Made by a program: the position numbers and the translations under genes | IMG/VR virus record: IMGVR_UViG_3300030060_005751 | Location: 1-44,715 of that record | DNA length: 44,715 bases | Direction: 5' to 3' (one strand) | Source: a virus | The notes under the pieces: model-generated | What the model was told of the DNA's origin: nothing | Databases searched by the model: none | Seen by the model: only the letters and a program-made list of their open reading frames with translations | Part shown: positions 1 to 6,930 of the stretch, one piece after another | Layout: each line of letters opens with the position of its first letter | How positions within the stretch are numbered: position 1 is the first letter of the stretch

Positions 1-342
1 TTTGAAATCTGATGTTGGTTCTATGTAGATAGTATCTGAATCTACATTATAATCTGCTTTAGTTCCTTTTCTTTTAGCAAACACTACCTTTGATTTTAGT
101 CCAGATTTCTTGACTATCTGTTTTGCTGTATCATAAAAGTCCACTCTTTCTTTTATTTCGTTTTTTGGTGATATTCTAAAATTCACAACCTTTTTTCCAT
201 TTATTGTTGGCATACCATGTTCATCTTTTCCTATGGATTTGACAACAACTTTTTTGTTTTTGAATCTACCAGCTAATATAACATCGCCAACCTTAACATC
301 CAAGACAATTTTTTCAGTAATTAAATTTAATAACTTAATCAT
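1..342 (-). CDS. Unknown protein with capsid-targeting-like N-terminus (3' end beyond window)
   Basis: Reading the minus strand from the ATG at 342 gives an open frame of 114 codons that runs off the left edge without a stop. I do not recognise the family. The N-terminus MIKLLNLITE closely matches those of the genes at 760, 1503 and 2977 and has Glu at residue 10, like the T4 capsid-targeting peptide. The body is Lys/Val-rich with a beta-like, basic composition and a G-x-V-I-L-A-G-R-F stretch near residues 19-27. The start overlaps the end of the upstream gene by 8 nt, so it is the last visible gene of the 2977-to-1 operon. Its length is unknown because of truncation. Confidence 0.75.
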   Translation of the reverse strand, partial: MIKLLNLITEKIVLDVKVGDVILAGRFKNKKVVVKSIGKDEHGMPTINGKKVVNFRISPKNEIKERVDFYDTAKQIVKKSGLKSKVVFAKRKGTKADYNVDSDTIYIEPTSDFK

Positions 343-760
343 CTTCCTTTTCACCAAATGCTTTCTTACCCCATATATAAGAAATCTTATCGTCTTTAAT
401 AGGACCACCTTTTGCCCAAGTATTACAAGAACGAGCAGAATGACATTTGAAATGATGCATCCAACAATATCCTAAAACACCTGAATCATCTGATACTTCA
501 CCTGGCATACACTCCAACATTCTTGGTGATATATCAAATGCTGTACAATTACCACAGAGAGATGTTCTAGCAGCCTCTACCGTTGTGTTCCATTGGTCAG
601 CAACTTTTTTCCAATAATCACCAGGCTCATCTGTGTTAAGAGGACCATAGTTATGGTTCTTTACAGTCGCATCTCTGTTTTTTGTATTAAGGTCTACATC
701 TTGAGTTGCTGGTGGACACTCTTTAAATTTTTGTTCTAATAAATCTTGTAGTCTTATCAT
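335..760 (-). CDS. Cys-rich marine-phage protein of unknown function
   Basis: 141 residues. The central and C-terminal part carries C-x-N-C-x-A-F-D, a later G-Y-C-W-M-H, F-K-C and S-C-x-T-W-A-x-G-G-P-I, seven cysteines in all from residue 69 on plus one near the N-terminus. This pattern, with the preceding Y-G-P-x-N and D-Y-W motifs, is one I associate with small proteins of unknown function in marine T4-like phages; metal or Fe-S binding is a guess from cysteine spacing. The N-terminus MIRLQDLLEQ belongs to the repeated capsid-targeting-like set. The start ATG overlaps the stop of the kinase-like gene as ATGA, with a good AAAGGA ribosome site, so translation is coupled. Confidence 0.85.
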   Translation of the reverse strand: MIRLQDLLEQKFKECPPATQDVDLNTKNRDATVKNHNYGPLNTDEPGDYWKKVADQWNTTVEAARTSLCGNCTAFDISPRMLECMPGEVSDDSGVLGYCWMHHFKCHSARSCNTWAKGGPIKDDKISYIWGKKAFGEKEDD

Positions 761-1503
761 TTTATTCCTTTAAGTATCAATTGTCTTTCTACCCATTTTT
801 TACCACGATAGTTTTTAACAGGTTTTTTTATAAAAGAACCAATACCTTTTTTGACTAACATATTGAATTTTTTGGTTGCTTGTTTTTCACTTAAGGTATT
901 TGAATTATCAACCATCATAAAATTTGCATTTCCAAAAAGACCTTGAAAATATATTTTATTTTTCTGAACCTCATTCCAAGACTCTTCTACTAATTCAGGA
1001 TTAAGTTTTCTAGGTCTTTCCATATTTCTTTTTTGTGCTACTTCTAAATCTGTATGAACAAATACCATAAAACAATCATATCCTATTTCTTCTAATTCTA
1101 ACTTTCTTTTTCTTATCTTTTCAAACTTGTGGCCTGTACCATCTATTATCATACCCAAACGACCTTCCATATAAAGTTTTTGTCTGTCTTTGGTAAGTTC
1201 TTTAGCTCTACTTCTTAAACCACTATAATCCTCGTAATCAGGATCTGTTAATTGTCTAAATAGTTCCTCTGGCATATCATCTAAGTCTGTACCAAATCCA
1301 TACTTGTTTAACATACGAACTAATTCTTTGTCTTGATTTACAAGTTTTAATCCTTGAGCAGATACATTAATTTTTTTTGGTATTCCAAATAATCCTTGAC
1401 CAACAAAACCTTTACCACTACCAGGTCCTCCAGCAAGAAATACTGCTTTAAGAATACCTGGATCCATAACACCTTCTGTTAGTAAGTCTTTTAATTTTAC
1501 CAT
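757..1503 (-). CDS. P-loop kinase-like (zeta-toxin-type) protein
   Basis: 248 residues. A Walker A motif GGPGSGKG lies at residues 25-32 (the usual final Ser/Thr is Gly), preceded by a hydrophobic strand. Residues 118-125 (M-I-I-D-G-T-G-H) look like the second acidic motif, and N-M-E-R-P-R-K at 160-166 resembles the lid arginines of small-molecule kinases and zeta-toxin-like proteins. Such P-loop proteins are widespread in marine T4-like phages; the substrate is not known. The N-terminus MVKLKDLLTE|G fits the T4 prohead-protease cleavage pattern L-x-E|G, so it may be packaged in the head and delivered with DNA (inference). It sits within a coupled operon, overlapping its upstream neighbour by 7 nt and its downstream neighbour by 4 nt. 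Confidence 0.82.
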   Translation of the reverse strand: MVKLKDLLTEGVMDPGILKAVFLAGGPGSGKGFVGQGLFGIPKKINVSAQGLKLVNQDKELVRMLNKYGFGTDLDDMPEELFRQLTDPDYEDYSGLRSRAKELTKDRQKLYMEGRLGMIIDGTGHKFEKIRKRKLELEEIGYDCFMVFVHTDLEVAQKRNMERPRKLNPELVEESWNEVQKNKIYFQGLFGNANFMMVDNSNTLSEKQATKKFNMLVKKGIGSFIKKPVKNYRGKKWVERQLILKGIK

Positions 1504-2630
1504 TTTTTACAACTCCAATAACGAGCTTTCCATCTTGGTCCTGGATTATCACAATTATGGCGTGCCCTAAATGACTTACGAGCTTTAGGATTAGACTTTC
1601 TAATTTTCATAGTTTTACCTTTTGCTGAAGAACCGCCGTGACCAAAATTAACTTTAACAACATTTCCTTTATCGTTCTTTACATACACTTTAAACTTTTT
1701 AGAGTCACCTTGCATTGGCTTACCAAGTTTGACTTTACGACCTTGATACTCGGCTTCCATTAAACCAGTCATTGTGTATCCAAATGAACCGTCTTCTGCC
1801 CATATATCATATGATTCTTTTTTACTTTTATTACCCCAATTTTTAGCACCTACCTTACGACATTTTACGAGAGCACCACTAGCATATGCTGATGGCCATA
1901 CATCGTAACGAGCTTTGACCTTATGATAACAAGCATCCTTTTTACCGGCAGCTTCATCAAATTGTTCCTCTGTAAGAACTTTTCCAACTACTTCTTCTAA
2001 CTTTAAACTCATCTTATTCTCTCGTTTTTTTCTTCCAGCACAATGTGCTTTTTGACTAAATCCTTTTGGGTTATTACAGTCGATACTTTTCTTATACTTG
2101 TCCGACCAACCTTCATTTCGTTGTTTAGTCTTCTTCTTCATTTGGTTAATAAATTTTCTATACACAGCAGCCTGAGATGACTTACCCATCTCCCTAGCTC
2201 TTTGTTCCATAGCAACAGCTGCTTGTATTTTATGAGCATGAGACTTACCACTACCTTTTATTTTAGATACTGACTTTTCAGCATCCTTGACAGTAGCAAA
2301 CTTCAGCCCCTTTATTGTACCTTTTGGATTTTCATCCGTATACAAATCTGAATGGTTTGGTGAGTTCCTATGTTGACCTTTCTTACGAGGTTTTCTTGGA
2401 GCTTCATCCATCTTTAATTTTTTTCGTAAAACAGAAATCTGTTTTATTATCTTTTTTTGATTGGCTGAACCAGGTATCATTTTCATAGCTTTGTTATACA
2501 ACTTTATTAACTCTACCTTATCATCTCCTTCACCCATTTTCATAATCATACCCAATGGTCTTCCACCACACCTTTTTCTGTATTGTGCTACAGTCTCAGT
2601 ATTTTTTTTATGTCCACATGGTATAGACAT
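1497..2630 (-). CDS. Modular basic phage protein (DUF3008-like and Cys/Trp-rich modules)
   Basis: 377 residues, strongly Lys/Arg-rich. Visible modules in order: an N-terminal Cys-containing segment; a DUF3008-like helical segment at about 110-165 (A-V-A-M-E-Q-R-A-R-E-M-G-K); a C-N-N-P-K-G-F-S-Q-K-A-H-C motif at 185-197; an internal MSLKLEEVVGKVLTEE at 207-222 that resembles a gene start; D-A-C-Y-H-K-V-K-A-R-Y-x-V-W-P-S-A-Y-A-S-G-A at 232-253; a strand-rich segment; and a C-terminal F-R-A-R-H-N-C-D-N-P-G-P...Y-W-S-C at 355-374. I associate these modules with structural or internal-head proteins of marine phages. The internal Met 207 (position 2012) could be a second start or mark a fusion. The start overlaps the upstream stop as TAATG. 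Confidence 0.83.
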   Translation of the reverse strand: MSIPCGHKKNTETVAQYRKRCGGRPLGMIMKMGEGDDKVELIKLYNKAMKMIPGSANQKKIIKQISVLRKKLKMDEAPRKPRKKGQHRNSPNHSDLYTDENPKGTIKGLKFATVKDAEKSVSKIKGSGKSHAHKIQAAVAMEQRAREMGKSSQAAVYRKFINQMKKKTKQRNEGWSDKYKKSIDCNNPKGFSQKAHCAGRKKRENKMSLKLEEVVGKVLTEEQFDEAAGKKDACYHKVKARYDVWPSAYASGALVKCRKVGAKNWGNKSKKESYDIWAEDGSFGYTMTGLMEAEYQGRKVKLGKPMQGDSKKFKVYVKNDKGNVVKVNFGHGGSSAKGKTMKIRKSNPKARKSFRARHNCDNPGPRWKARYWSCKKW

Positions 2631-2977
2631 TACTTCTTTGGTTTGGTATTAACTCTTATTGGTTTCTTACCACCACCTTTTAATGAAGAAGTTCCACCTC
2701 TTCCAGCTTTATTTTGTGCTGCTCTTTTTCTACGAGTAGCAGATTGTTTTTGTTTTTTACTCATACCAGCAGCTTTACTTGCTGGTACACATTTAGCATA
2801 CCCTCTTTTTTTACCACTTGTTCCACATGGTGGATGTTTACCTGATTTATCTTTTTTACCGATGTTTACCCACTTGTCACTAAACCATTTTTTTAGATTT
2901 TCATCTACAATATTTCCACAATGAATACAGGTATTGTCTTCTATCAGTTCGTTGAATATGTCTTTTAGATGTACCAT
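2630..2977 (-). CDS. Small basic phage protein with Cys motifs
   Basis: 115 residues. The N-terminus MVHLKDIFNE has Glu at residue 10 and belongs to the capsid-targeting-like group. It is followed by C-I-H-C-G-N, then W-F-S-D-K-W-V-N-I, P-P-C-G-T-S-G-K-K-R-G-Y-A-K-C and a long Lys/Arg/Gly-rich tail without predicted fold. The P-C-G...Y-x-K-C module recurs in marine phage proteins of unknown function; a metal-binding, nucleic-acid-coating role would fit the charge but is inference. It is the first gene of the 2977-to-1 cluster. There is no clear Shine-Dalgarno site; TATATTTATA lies 6 nt upstream of the ATG. Confidence 0.8.
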   Translation of the reverse strand: MVHLKDIFNELIEDNTCIHCGNIVDENLKKWFSDKWVNIGKKDKSGKHPPCGTSGKKRGYAKCVPASKAAGMSKKQKQSATRRKRAAQNKAGRGGTSSLKGGGKKPIRVNTKPKK

Positions 2978-2983
2978 TACATT

Positions 2984-2993
2984 TATAAATATA
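2984..2993 (-). promoter_or_regulatory. Start-proximal TATATTTATA element (candidate late promoter)
   Basis: On the minus strand TATATTTATA ends 6 nt before the ATG at 2977. The same exact 10-mer precedes the genes at 12004 and 30270. Read on the plus strand it contains TATAAATA, the T4 late-promoter core, so the functional orientation is uncertain. Confidence 0.35.
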
Positions 2994-3015
2994 ATGAAAA
3001 TAGGAAAGAAATATG

Positions 3016-3636
3016 TTAAACTTTTTTCAATTTGTTTTTTAACTGTACAATATAACCATCTATTTTTTTAGCATCACTATCATCATCCGACATTTTTTCT
3101 CTTCTGATTATTAACTTACCTAATGCTTTTTGTATTTGTAATTTAGACAACCCTTTCATCGACCTTCTGTAATATAAATGTTGTAGTGCTTCATCTTCTG
3201 CTTCTGCTCCACGAACACCAGCAACTGCTGTTATATATTCTGTCTCGTATACTTCTGCGTCTGCTACACTTTCGATTTCTTTCCAAACAGTATTATCCCA
3301 CATAGCATCTAAATCTAAATTATCTACCTCTGCTAATGCTTCTTGTGTATCGATACTATCTTGTTTTGCCTTTTCTATCTGTTGTTTTTTTCTACGAACT
3401 GCAAACTCTGCATCGTAGTATGTAGTTGATATAGAATCACACTCACTTAACCATGAACCATAATTTTTCCAATTAGGTCTACCATTAGAATTTCTATATT
3501 CTGTATCATCACATTCTGTACCCATAAAGGTAGATGTTTTAAACCTAGATACTCTGATTGTATCTTGACTATAACTTAATTGGAAGCTCAGACAAAATAA
3601 AATTAGTGGAATCATATGTGAAATACCAAATCTCAT
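3016..3636 (-). CDS. Secreted protein of unknown function, pilin-cluster member
   Basis: 206 residues. The N-terminus is a Sec signal peptide with a hydrophobic core at residues 9-22 and an S-Y-S-Q-D junction around 21-25, typical of FCB-group exported proteins. The mature part is acidic and helical with coiled-coil potential (residues 75-105 and 160-206) and two cysteines. An alternative start is Met 8. The gene overlaps the end of the pilin-like gene upstream by 68 nt and is the last gene of the pilin cluster, so it may work in the periplasm with the pilins, for example as a chaperone or tip factor (inference). I recognise no family. Confidence 0.75.
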   Translation of the reverse strand: MRFGISHMIPLILFCLSFQLSYSQDTIRVSRFKTSTFMGTECDDTEYRNSNGRPNWKNYGSWLSECDSISTTYYDAEFAVRRKKQQIEKAKQDSIDTQEALAEVDNLDLDAMWDNTVWKEIESVADAEVYETEYITAVAGVRGAEAEDEALQHLYYRRSMKGLSKLQIQKALGKLIIRREKMSDDDSDAKKIDGYIVQLKNKLKKV

Positions 3637-3964
3637 TATTCATTCTCCTGTGATATAGTTTAGTTCCATCAAATTGCCATTCATTATCTTCATCAGGTAT
3701 TCCTAATGGTAAAGTAATAATGACACCTCTTGTACGACCTAAAACAGAAAGTGGATTAGATGGCCAACTTTCTATTCCTGTTAATTCTAATTGTTCTTTA
3801 GCGTGTAATTCTAATTCTTTCCATATCTGATAAGTAAATTTCTTTTCAGATTTTAATTCTTCTAATTCAATTCTTTCTGCATATCTTGGTAAAGCTATAG
3901 CACTTAATATACCAATAACAAGAATAACTACAACTAATTCAATCATAGTATATCCTTTGCTCAT
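3569..3964 (-). CDS. Type IV pilin/pseudopilin-like protein
   Basis: 131 residues. A class III (prepilin) signal is clear: short leader MSKG, then YTMIELVVV with Glu at mature position 5, and a hydrophobic helix to about residue 25 ending L-P-R-Y. The C-terminal domain shares S-W-P-S-N-P and E-W-x-F-x...H-R-R-x-N-N with the gene at 4422-4853, so the two are paralogues. Family knowledge: such proteins are cleaved by a prepilin peptidase after Gly and assembled into type IV pili or type II secretion pseudopili. No peptidase, ATPase or platform gene is visible here, so host machinery would be needed. It starts by TAATG coupling to the upstream pilin. Confidence 0.88.
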   Translation of the reverse strand: MSKGYTMIELVVVILVIGILSAIALPRYAERIELEELKSEKKFTYQIWKELELHAKEQLELTGIESWPSNPLSVLGRTRGVIITLPLGIPDEDNEWQFDGTKLYHRRMNNEIWYFTYDSTNFILSELPIKL

Positions 3965-4410
3965 TAAATTTCTCCGATTATGTATTCCTCATACGATGGG
4001 CTATCTTCATCCACATCACTAATAATAAATAGTTTAGTTATATATCCTTGAGATGAAGTATCGGATGTTATCTCATATTCAAATGGATTATTATTAGAAT
4101 TAAATGGTAAGTCACCGCTAAATAAATGATTAGGTGTTCTACCATCAGATAAAATTATATCACGATAATCTTCATCTAATAAATTGTTTTCTGGCTCAGT
4201 AGGAAGTTGTGGATTACCTTTTATATGAGTCTCTTGATAATATCTCAAAAAAGTATCTCTAATAATTGACATATTAGCAAGATTGATTTGTCTTTGAGTA
4301 TCCATCGTTAAATTACTAAAAGTGGGAATAGCAAAAGACATCACTATTCCCACCAAAGCAATACTAACTACTAACTCTGCCAATGTGAAACCATCAGTTG
4401 AGTTTCTCAT
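3964..4410 (-). CDS. Type IV pilin/pseudopilin-like protein
   Basis: 148 residues. Prepilin leader MRNSTDG is followed by FTLAELVVS with Glu at mature position 5 and a transmembrane-type helix to about residue 32 (A-I-P-T-F). The globular part differs from the two W-P-containing paralogues. It has a helix with Q-R-Q-I-N-L-A-N-M, an acidic middle and a C-terminal strand-rich segment ending Y-I-I-G-E-I, the layout of a minor pilin. It lies between other pilin genes in one direction with an 11-nt gap upstream and TAATG overlap downstream, which supports one operon and joint assembly. Confidence 0.87.
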   Translation of the reverse strand: MRNSTDGFTLAELVVSIALVGIVMSFAIPTFSNLTMDTQRQINLANMSIIRDTFLRYYQETHIKGNPQLPTEPENNLLDEDYRDIILSDGRTPNHLFSGDLPFNSNNNPFEYEITSDTSSQGYITKLFIISDVDEDSPSYEEYIIGEI

Positions 4411-4421
4411 TGGTATCTCCC

Positions 4422-4853
4422 TTAGTCTACGATAGCTTCTCTAGCACCAATTGAACCAACAACAGCATTATCGCCTGATTGAACACCTTTGTCGTATGCC
4501 CAAGCATAACGAGTGTTATCTTTTCGTTGGTGTGTGATTTTGTTGGTTGTGGTGTTGAATGTCCACTCACCATCGGTATCAGCATTATCAACATCTGTTG
4601 AATCGTATCCTACTGGTACTTGGTCTAAAGCATCAAAAGGATGGGTTGGCCAACTCTTTCTACCATTATCAAGAAGTTGTTCAACAGCGTAGTTTTCAAG
4701 ACCAGCTTTCACAGATGCCATTATAGCATCTTCTGCTGCTTGTTCTGCTTTGTCTACCACACCGACATATCTTGGTATGGCTACAGCTGCAAGAATTCCT
4801 AAAATGATAGTAACCATTATTAGTTCTATTAATGTGAATCCTTTGTTGTTCAT
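4422..4853 (-). CDS. Type IV pilin/type II secretion major-pseudopilin-like protein
   Basis: 143 residues. The prepilin signal is textbook: MNNKG|FTLIELIMV with Glu 5, then the helix with I-L-G-I-L-A-A-V-A-I-P-R-Y. The head domain has S-W-P-T-H-P, an acidic loop with D-V-D-N-A-D-T-D-G-E-W, and H-Q-R-K-D-N-T-R-Y-A-W. The acidic loop could be a Ca-binding loop as in GspG-type pseudopilins (inference). It is paralogous to 3569-3964. This is the most canonical pilin in the cluster and a likely major subunit. Confidence 0.9.
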   Translation of the reverse strand: MNNKGFTLIELIMVTIILGILAAVAIPRYVGVVDKAEQAAEDAIMASVKAGLENYAVEQLLDNGRKSWPTHPFDALDQVPVGYDSTDVDNADTDGEWTFNTTTNKITHQRKDNTRYAWAYDKGVQSGDNAVVGSIGAREAIVD

Positions 4854-4883
4854 TGTATTCTCCGCTCGATTTCGAGTCTGATT

Positions 4884-5519
4884 TTAAGGTTGTAGTTTTT
4901 TGTTGAAGTTTAATGGACTTTCCAAGTCTGCAATATACAGAATAGGAGAGTAAGATTGTTGTCCACTTCCACCACCAGCAACTACTGTGTAGATGTAGTG
5001 ACCATCCTGGAAAGGACTCTTAATGGCGTTTCCACCAAACTCGTTTAGGAACTCTTCAGCACCAACTGATACATCAAATGAACCATCTCCATTATCATCT
5101 TCTGATGTACTTAATTGATTACCACTAGGAGCTGGCGATTCAACATTAACTGTTCCAAATACGGAAGCCCAATTACCTGCTTCACTACTTTCATATGTTT
5201 CGAATTCATCTAAACTTGTAAGTAGTGCGTCTTCGTTAGCATATCCACCAGCATCAGGTACAGATTCATTGTACTTTACTTGTCCTGGAAACCGACCACG
5301 ACCTTCATCAGTTACTCTAGCGTTATAGAAGTTATTAGCTGATTTCATTATCTTATCGATATCAGCAAGTGTTTTCTTTTCCTTAGCACCTTCTCCAACA
5401 CCGGAAAATTTAGGTGCAGCAGTAGTAGCAAGTGTAGCCATCATAGCAGTTGTTACTGCAAATTCAGCGAGTGACTGACCACTACGGCCTTTTAGTTTTT
5501 TTCTTAGTGATTTGAACAT
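4884..5519 (-). CDS. Atypical pilin-like protein (Q-S-L-A-E-F type)
   Basis: 211 residues. A basic leader MFKSLRKKLKGRSG is followed by QSLAEFAVTTAMM, giving a prepilin-like cleavage site after Gly with Glu at mature position 5. The helix is Ala/Thr-rich (T-T-A-A-P-K-F) and less hydrophobic than in the other three. The mature domain is acidic, with a D-D-N-G-D-G-S-F-D segment near 140-149 that looks like a Ca-binding loop, and a Gly-rich C-terminal part. It is first in the pilin operon, with a strong AAGGAGA ribosome site. It could be a Flp/Tad-like or divergent type IV pilin. Confidence 0.8.
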   Translation of the reverse strand: MFKSLRKKLKGRSGQSLAEFAVTTAMMATLATTAAPKFSGVGEGAKEKKTLADIDKIMKSANNFYNARVTDEGRGRFPGQVKYNESVPDAGGYANEDALLTSLDEFETYESSEAGNWASVFGTVNVESPAPSGNQLSTSEDDNGDGSFDVSVGAEEFLNEFGGNAIKSPFQDGHYIYTVVAGGGSGQQSYSPILYIADLESPLNFNKKLQP

Positions 5520-5555
5520 TTCAGTTCTCCTTCAAGTTGTTATTGTTACCTATAT

Positions 5556-5572
5556 GGTACAATAATTGTACC
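5556..5572. promoter_or_regulatory. 17-bp perfect palindrome upstream of pilin operon
   Basis: GGTACAATAATTGTACC is an 8-bp perfect inverted repeat around a single central base, 37 nt upstream of the first pilin gene start. Its place and symmetry suit a dimeric-repressor operator overlapping a promoter (TACAAT could be a -10). A small hairpin is the alternative. Confidence 0.45.
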
Positions 5573-5642
5573 ACAACCTGTTATTTTACAAACTTTTTTT
5601 TTATTTTTTTATTTGTGTTGATATTGTTGAACTTAGAGTATA

Positions 5643-5672
5643 AAATAAAAAACCCCACTAAAAAGTGAGGTT
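5643..5672 (-). terminator. Rho-independent terminator of the 9385-5702 envelope operon
   Basis: On the minus strand AACCTCACT pairs with AGTGGGGTT (9 bp with one mismatch, short T-rich loop) and is followed directly by TTTTTTATTTTA. It sits 30 nt past the stop of the gene at 5702, so it ends the envelope operon and separates it from the pilin operon. Confidence 0.75.
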
Positions 5673-5701
5673 TCAAAATGTTACATATGTTACAAACTGT
5701 A

Positions 5702-5968
5702 TCAATAAATTACAAATGGTAATTTTGCTGTAACAAATTCCCAAATAATCATTCCTACAAATGTAAATAAACCACCCAACATTGTTGCTAAAGCATCTTT
5801 ATTACTCCATCCACTTGTTGCATAATAAACATCATATAGTTCTTTACCAAATGAAACTATTAACATTACTATCCATGATTCGGTAATTCCATATACTGCT
5901 GCACCACCCATAAAGTGTAGGAACTTATCTGTTCCCCATTGTAACATAAAATCATTAAATTTACTCAT
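5702..5968 (-). CDS. Small integral membrane protein (D-K-x-x-H-F family-like)
   Basis: 88 residues with two to three hydrophobic segments (about 22-40, 55-75). The pattern D-K-F-L-H-F-x-G-G near residue 14, G-K-E-L-Y-D-V-Y near 41 and a later N-K-D-A-L-A-T-M-L-G-G resembles the DUF2279/YfiM and VanZ-like membrane families, whose His, Glu/Asp and Asp residues lie at similar places. The function in phage is unknown. It is the last gene of the envelope operon; the start overlaps the lipoprotein stop as TAATG. Compare the gene at 8975, a similar membrane protein. Confidence 0.78.
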   Translation of the reverse strand: MSKFNDFMLQWGTDKFLHFMGGAAVYGITESWIVMLIVSFGKELYDVYYATSGWSNKDALATMLGGLFTFVGMIIWEFVTAKLPFVIY

Positions 5969-6537
5969 TAATATACTCCTTGATAAAATGTAGCTTCTGG
6001 ATCTGTACCCACTTCTAAGTTTTGAAAAATAATTATACCATGTTGCATTATGTCAGCATATGGATTATAAAAATAACCATCCACCATACCATCTACCTTA
6101 CCATCCTCGTACTTAGTAACTGCACCTTGTCCAAATTCTGTGTAATCGGATAGACCTACAATTTCTAGTGTTACTCTACCACTTGTAGTTTCTAATAATG
6201 ATGGATCAGCTTCTGTACCACCTATGTATATCTTCTCATCTATAAGTTGTCCATTGTCTGCTCCATTATTATCATACATAATCAAAGCATAATGTTCTTT
6301 TTCAGGTGAGACTCTACCAAACTCTTTTTGAAAGTGAACCACAAATATCTTTTTTATAGAACCATCTTCTTGTACTGTAGATGCTCCATATGTAGTTACA
6401 CTTTCATAATATTCACGAGGTACAATTTCTGAACCATTAACATACATTTGAATGTTTTCTTCTAACGGTTCTTCTACTCTGTCATCTTCACAACTAAGTG
6501 AAAATAATAAAAAAGAAAGTAAAAGTAGTTTTTTCAT
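5968..6537 (-). CDS. Lipoprotein of unknown function
   Basis: 189 residues. The signal peptide ends in a lipobox L-F-S-L-S-C with the lipid cysteine at residue 16, followed by E-D-D, which resembles the acidic export signal of surface lipoproteins in Bacteroidota-type hosts. The mature domain is acidic and beta-rich (strand-turn patterns with many Tyr/Gly). I recognise no family. It probably sits on the outer membrane, facing either side. Operon member between a thioredoxin-fold protein (9-nt gap) and a membrane protein (TAATG overlap). Confidence 0.8.
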   Translation of the reverse strand: MKKLLLLSFLLFSLSCEDDRVEEPLEENIQMYVNGSEIVPREYYESVTTYGASTVQEDGSIKKIFVVHFQKEFGRVSPEKEHYALIMYDNNGADNGQLIDEKIYIGGTEADPSLLETTSGRVTLEIVGLSDYTEFGQGAVTKYEDGKVDGMVDGYFYNPYADIMQHGIIIFQNLEVGTDPEATFYQGVY

Positions 6538-6546
6538 TTTTTTCTC

Positions 6547-6921
6547 CTAAAATACATCTTCTGATAAAATATCATCTATGGCACCTTTTATATCTTTATT
6601 ATTGATATCTAATTCACCATCCATATCAGCCTTCCAAGTTTCTTTCTTAGAACCATCATAGAATAATGCCATTGATGGAAAGTTTCTAAATCTTAATTTC
6701 TTTACAACCTTTGGAGCATTTTCACTCTTGACTCTAATTATTTTACAATCTTGATATCCACTAACACCCTTAAGTATCTTTTCATCGACATCCTGTTCTT
6801 GCCATTCAGATGAAAAGATAGCAACTACTATTCCACCATTAATTTCTGATTTAAAGTTCTTGTCATTTACTTGTGAAAATGCAACAGACAGGAATAGTAA
6901 TAATGTTAATATGTTTTTCAT
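6547..6921 (-). CDS. Exported thioredoxin-fold protein lacking the CxxC active site
   Basis: 124 residues. The signal peptide ends V-A-F-S-Q near residue 17. The rest follows the thioredoxin layout: strand I-V-V-A-I-F, the active-site position S-S-E-W-Q-E-Q-D at 37-44 where W-C-x-x-C would be expected, a second strand with I-I-R-V-K-S-E-N, and the cis-proline loop R-N-F-P-S-M-A-L-F-Y-D-G at 79-90. Both catalytic cysteines are absent (W40 followed by Q-E-Q-D), so disulfide exchange is not possible; a binding or scaffold role in the periplasm is more likely. The only Cys is at 59. Confidence 0.78.
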   Translation of the reverse strand: MKNILTLLLFLSVAFSQVNDKNFKSEINGGIVVAIFSSEWQEQDVDEKILKGVSGYQDCKIIRVKSENAPKVVKKLRFRNFPSMALFYDGSKKETWKADMDGELDINNKDIKGAIDDILSEDVF

Positions 6922-6930
6922 AACAAACTC

